A stretch of DNA of 8,468 nt from Promethearchaeota archaeon (lineage in GTDB: Archaea > Asgardarchaeota > Lokiarchaeia > Sigynarchaeales > SOKP01): NCBI GenBank assembly GCA_016839635.1, contig JAEOTV010000294.1, positions 1-8,468 of the forward strand, written 5' to 3'. A program made the position numbers and the translations under genes. Positions 6,225 through 8,468 of this stretch are shown here, one piece after another. The notes under the pieces were generated by a model. It was not told the origin of the DNA and ran no database searches. It saw only the letters and a list, made by a program, of their open reading frames with translations. The first letter of the stretch is position 1. Every line of letters starts with the position of its first letter.

Positions 6225-7501
6225 TAATCCTTAATTTTTCCTTTTTTTTCGTTCATAAGATATCCTATACAGATTTTTAAGGCATTTTCTAATACTCCCT
6301 TTTCAATTTTATCTGGAGTATCTGTTTCTTGGTGGTAAAATTGAACCATCTTTAATAAGTTCAAGCCTGTAATGGTACTAGCTTTTATATTTGATTTTGA
6401 AAACGCAGCAGCATCAGTACCACCCCCTATTAAACCTACAATCTTTTCAATAAAACTACCACCACCTAAACCGGCAATTTTTACTTTCACACCAAGGTTA
6501 CCCGCTGCTTTAATAAGTTTTTGCACGACTTCATCACTATGGATAGTTCTTGTTGTAGGTTCTTTATCTGAAAAAGTTAAGTAATCTGAGCTTTGAATTG
6601 CATCTAAATTAATACATTCTGCATCATATTTTTTCAATTCTTCTATATGAGCTTCAACATAACGGAATGCTCCCCGTAAAAATGCTTCTTCAGATCCAAA
6701 TGATATTAATCTTATTTCAGTGTTTTTTGGTATCAAATTTTTATTTTTTTGTAGATATCGTCCGACTCCTAATACTATTGCAATTGCGCTTAAATTATCA
6801 ACAGCTCCAGGAACTTTATTAGCTCTTTCGCCAGGTGTTACAAAGAAAAATAAAGATATAACTGGAATGGCTCCAATTATTAATAACCAAATTGCCAAAT
6901 TAAAAAATATTCCATAAAGCAAAGTTGGATCTATTGCAAATGTGAATATTGAAAGAATAAGGAATATAATAGAACTTAAACACCAAATAAACATAATGCC
7001 TAAACCTAAAAAATTAATTAACGCGTAGCCATATTTCAAATATCTTAGGAGATTGAATTGTAAAGCGCTATCATGATGCCCAGAAAAAATTAATATTTTT
7101 TTAATTTCACCATCGGGCTTTATCTTACCTATAACATTTTGAGATTCCTTTTTCTTAAATATTGGATCAATAAATTCCTTATAGCTAAAGAATTCTTCCC
7201 AAGCAATTAAAACCGCTAAAAAAGCTAGAAATGTAGCTAAAATTGAAAATATAAACATCCAATTTGAATAGAGAAACAATTGGATTAAAAGGAATGAGCA
7301 AAATGATGATAAAATCAATACTAGTGCTATTCTTATCCATCCAAGAGCAGCGCGTGGATGGCATGTAAATGGTTCAATACTAACTTCATCACACGTTTGT
7401 TCTAACTCATCCTTAATAAATTCAGCTGCTTTAGCTTCTTGAGGACTGCATGGCATTCGAGGACCACATTCATCAATAATCCTCTGTACGATATCATACA
7501 T
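6221..7501 (-). CDS. Membrane-embedded M28-family zinc metallopeptidase
   Basis: A 426-residue protein with a complete set of M28 metal and catalytic residues: HxD in SGHHDSA (H142, D144), bridging Asp in PGAVDN (D235), catalytic/ligand pair in FGSEEA (E271, E272), NLDA (D300), and the last His in YHQETDTPD (H390). M28 enzymes are di-zinc amino- or carboxypeptidases. There is no signal peptide. Two hydrophobic helices lie at about 55-78 and 81-101 before the catalytic core, and two more at about 161-190 and 194-221, between the first metal ligand and D235. The even number keeps all ligands on one side of the membrane. It converges on the ABC/CPBP gene with a 4-base overlap of stops. Start: ATG 7501 is the only canonical start, but a GGTGAT motif lies 40 bases upstream, and ATT codons at 7537 or 7531 would extend the protein by 12 or 10 residues. 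Confidence 0.9.
   Translation of the reverse strand: MYDIVQRIIDECGPRMPCSPQEAKAAEFIKDELEQTCDEVSIEPFTCHPRAALGWIRIALVLILSSFCSFLLIQLFLYSNWMFIFSILATFLAFLAVLIAWEEFFSYKEFIDPIFKKKESQNVIGKIKPDGEIKKILIFSGHHDSALQFNLLRYLKYGYALINFLGLGIMFIWCLSSIIFLILSIFTFAIDPTLLYGIFFNLAIWLLIIGAIPVISLFFFVTPGERANKVPGAVDNLSAIAIVLGVGRYLQKNKNLIPKNTEIRLISFGSEEAFLRGAFRYVEAHIEELKKYDAECINLDAIQSSDYLTFSDKEPTTRTIHSDEVVQKLIKAAGNLGVKVKIAGLGGGSFIEKIVGLIGGGTDAAAFSKSNIKASTITGLNLLKMVQFYHQETDTPDKIEKGVLENALKICIGYLMNEKKGKIKDY
6235..6249 (+). terminator. T-rich terminator candidate of the ABC/CPBP operon
   Basis: About ten bases after the permease stop, the plus strand has a T5 run followed, after two C, by a T8 run. This is what archaeal termination uses, and it has no competing need for a hairpin. 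The same bases encode the NEKKGK tail of the convergent M28 gene, so the signal sits inside coding DNA. Confidence 0.4.
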
Positions 7502-7518
7502 ATAATCCGAATCTTTTG

Positions 7519-7530
7519 TTGAAATTTCAA
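7519..7530. promoter_or_regulatory. 12-base perfect palindrome in the divergent spacer
   Basis: TTGAAATTTCAA is a perfect dyad lying just upstream of the M28 ATG. Positioned in the presumed leader or promoter-proximal region, it could be a repressor operator. In AT-rich DNA a 12-base palindrome can also occur by chance. Confidence 0.25.
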
Positions 7531-7541
7531 TTGTAATTCAA

Positions 7542-7547
7542 ATCACC
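7542..7547 (-). promoter_or_regulatory. Consensus Shine-Dalgarno GGTGAT, oddly far from the M28 ATG
   Basis: The minus strand reads GGTGAT at 7547-7542, the full archaeal consensus, but the ATG of the M28 gene is at 7501, 40 bases on. In-frame ATT codons at 7537 and 7531 lie four and ten bases after it. A TTG at 7541 opens only a four-codon frame (TTG to TGA). The motif may be unrelated to translation if transcription begins downstream of it. Confidence 0.35.
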
Positions 7548-7548
7548 T

Positions 7549-7583
7549 ATATTAAATATTATATGGTAAAAAATTTAAAATCT
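7549..7583. promoter_or_regulatory. TATA-like cluster of the M28 / zinc-ribbon divergent promoter
   Basis: The spacer between the M28 and zinc-ribbon genes holds ATATTAAATATTATATGG (7549-7566) and AAAAAATTTAAAATC (about 7569-7583). On the plus strand the second box would place transcription near 7600, giving a short leader of about 10 bases before ATG 7610, which lacks a Shine-Dalgarno motif. On the minus strand the same box would start transcription near 7549, just before GGTGAT. Assignments are by spacing only. Confidence 0.35.
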
Positions 7584-7609
7584 TAAAAACCTAATCATGA
7601 ATTAATAAG

Positions 7610-8314
7610 ATGTTGGTAGATCAATATGTGTGCTTAAAATGCGGTTATAATATGATAAATTTTTATCCAAAATTCTGCCCATTCTGTGGTGCTTCTAATG
7701 ATAATTTTATTACAGCTGAAGAAGGTTCTCAAAAATATAGAATTTTAAGTTCTGAAGTCAATGATAAAGTAAATCGTTTAAATTCTTATCCAAATATAGG
7801 ACTTGAACATTCAGCATATTGTCTAAAAGTTGAGAGCAAATATTTATGGATCGATTGCCCTTCTATATTCAGTAAGGATTTAGAACCAATGGATAAAATC
7901 ATTTTTACTCATAATCATTTCTTGGGAGCTTCTAATTTATATAGAACTTACTATACAGCATTCATTTGGATCCATAAGAAAGATTCTGAACATTTACTTG
8001 CAGCACATCATCCATTTGATAAAAAATTTGAGCAAGGATTTAAAAATATGGGGATTGAAGCCTTTCATATTGATGGCCATACACTTGGATTTACTTTTTA
8101 TGTTTTTGAAAAAACTCTTTTTGTATGTGATTATGCGCTATTAAGAAATCACAAGCTTATATTAAATCCTTACGGTCCATTTGAAGCGACTCTGGAAGGC
8201 GCAAAAAGATTAATTATTTTTATTAAAAATAAGGAAATAAATGAAGTCTGTGGAGTTAACTATGTAATGGATTATCAAAAATGGAAATTGAGATTTCTTA
8301 AGCTTATTTCCTAA
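7610..8314 (+). CDS. Zinc-ribbon/rubredoxin-like domain fused to metallo-beta-lactamase-fold domain
   Basis: A 234-residue soluble protein. Residues 5-30 are a short rubredoxin- or rubrerythrin-like metal knuckle pair, C8-x2-C11 and C23-x2-C26 (CLKCGY ... CPFCGA). The rest matches an MBL fold: WIDCPS at 80-85 (the strand after which MBL proteins carry 'iDtP'), THNHFLGASN at 100-109 in place of the HxHxDHxG motif, DGHTLGFTFY at 155-164 with the third-ligand H157, and TLFVCDYAL at 169-177 with the bridging D174. The usual Asp-His of the second metal site is missing (L105, G106), so the enzyme may hold one metal or be altered in function. No signal or membrane segment. It stands alone, divergent from the M28 gene. 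The rubredoxin-like part suggests redox or structural metal use; the reaction is not known. ATG 7610 is the only plausible start. Confidence 0.85.
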   Translation: MLVDQYVCLKCGYNMINFYPKFCPFCGASNDNFITAEEGSQKYRILSSEVNDKVNRLNSYPNIGLEHSAYCLKVESKYLWIDCPSIFSKDLEPMDKIIFTHNHFLGASNLYRTYYTAFIWIHKKDSEHLLAAHHPFDKKFEQGFKNMGIEAFHIDGHTLGFTFYVFEKTLFVCDYALLRNHKLILNPYGPFEATLEGAKRLIIFIKNKEINEVCGVNYVMDYQKWKLRFLKLIS

Positions 8315-8441
8315 TGAGATTAATCATTATTTATATGAATTAGAATTCTGAATTCGATTTTAATTATAAAAAGATCCCTTAATATTTTTATAGAGAATTC
8401 ATCTATAATTTAATAGTAGAAATTATAATAAGTCCAATTGC
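8315..8441. other. AT-rich intergenic region after the MBL gene
   Basis: No gene is seen. It holds a small 5-base stem AATGA/TCATT directly at the stop codon (about 8314-8329) and a TATA-like TAATTTAATAG at about 8407-8416, which would place a transcription start about 25 bases on, close to the ATG at 8442. Confidence 0.4.
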
Positions 8442-8468
8442 ATGCTAGCTGAAACTTTTAGAGTAATC
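8442..8468 (+). CDS. Possible 5' end of the next gene (cut by window edge)
   Basis: An ATG at 8442-8444 opens a frame of nine codons (MLAETFRVI) that runs off the right edge. It is preceded by a TATA-like box at about 8407-8416 at a distance fitting a leaderless or near-leaderless transcript. Nine residues are too few to identify the family, and the ATG could be fortuitous. Confidence 0.3.

Noticed and set aside
8343..8400. Three GAATTC hexamers (8343, 8350, 8395) as a repeat array
   Set aside because: Spacing is irregular and the surrounding bases are not repeated; expected now and then in AT-rich DNA.

Overview
The window is AT-rich, gene-dense DNA that is most likely archaeal. It has no rRNA or tRNA gene, CRISPR array or transposase. 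The archaeal reading rests on TATA-like boxes ahead of several genes, Shine-Dalgarno-like GTGAT/GGTGAT motifs, AGA-rich arginine usage, and the gene content: NatA/DrrA-type ABC systems, a permease fused to a CPBP protease, a membrane-embedded M28 peptidase, and a zinc-ribbon plus metallo-beta-lactamase-fold protein. An Asgard (Lokiarchaeia-like) archaeon would fit, but this is inference without a phylogenetic marker.

Layout. On the minus strand, 1-1507 holds an ABC transporter pair: an ATPase (683-1507), then its ABC-2 type permease (starts at 673, cut by the left window edge). A divergent spacer separates it from a plus-strand EamA/DMT transporter (1639-2652). After a gene-free AT-rich gap of 187 bases comes a second plus-strand ABC operon: an ATPase (2840-3640) and an 858-residue membrane protein (3648-6224) whose N-terminal two thirds are a duplicated ABC-2-like permease and whose C-terminus is a CPBP (Rce1/CAAX-type) intramembrane protease with all three signature motifs. 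Convergent to it, sharing 4 bp at the stop codons, is an M28-family zinc peptidase (6221-7501, minus) with four membrane helices, two of them inserted inside the catalytic domain. Divergent from that is a 234-residue zinc-ribbon/MBL-fold protein (7610-8314, plus). The last bases may begin another gene at 8442.

How the genes may work together. The ATPase and permease-CPBP gene form one coupled unit: the Shine-Dalgarno motif of the second gene overlaps the stop of the first. This gives a transporter carrying its own intramembrane protease. With a membrane M28 peptidase next door, a membrane peptide or lipopeptide export/processing module is an attractive hypothesis, but the M28 gene is on the opposite strand, so the link is only positional. 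Two genes (the first ATPase and the M28 peptidase) have translation-start signals that do not fit a normal ATG/GTG/TTG start, and are flagged.
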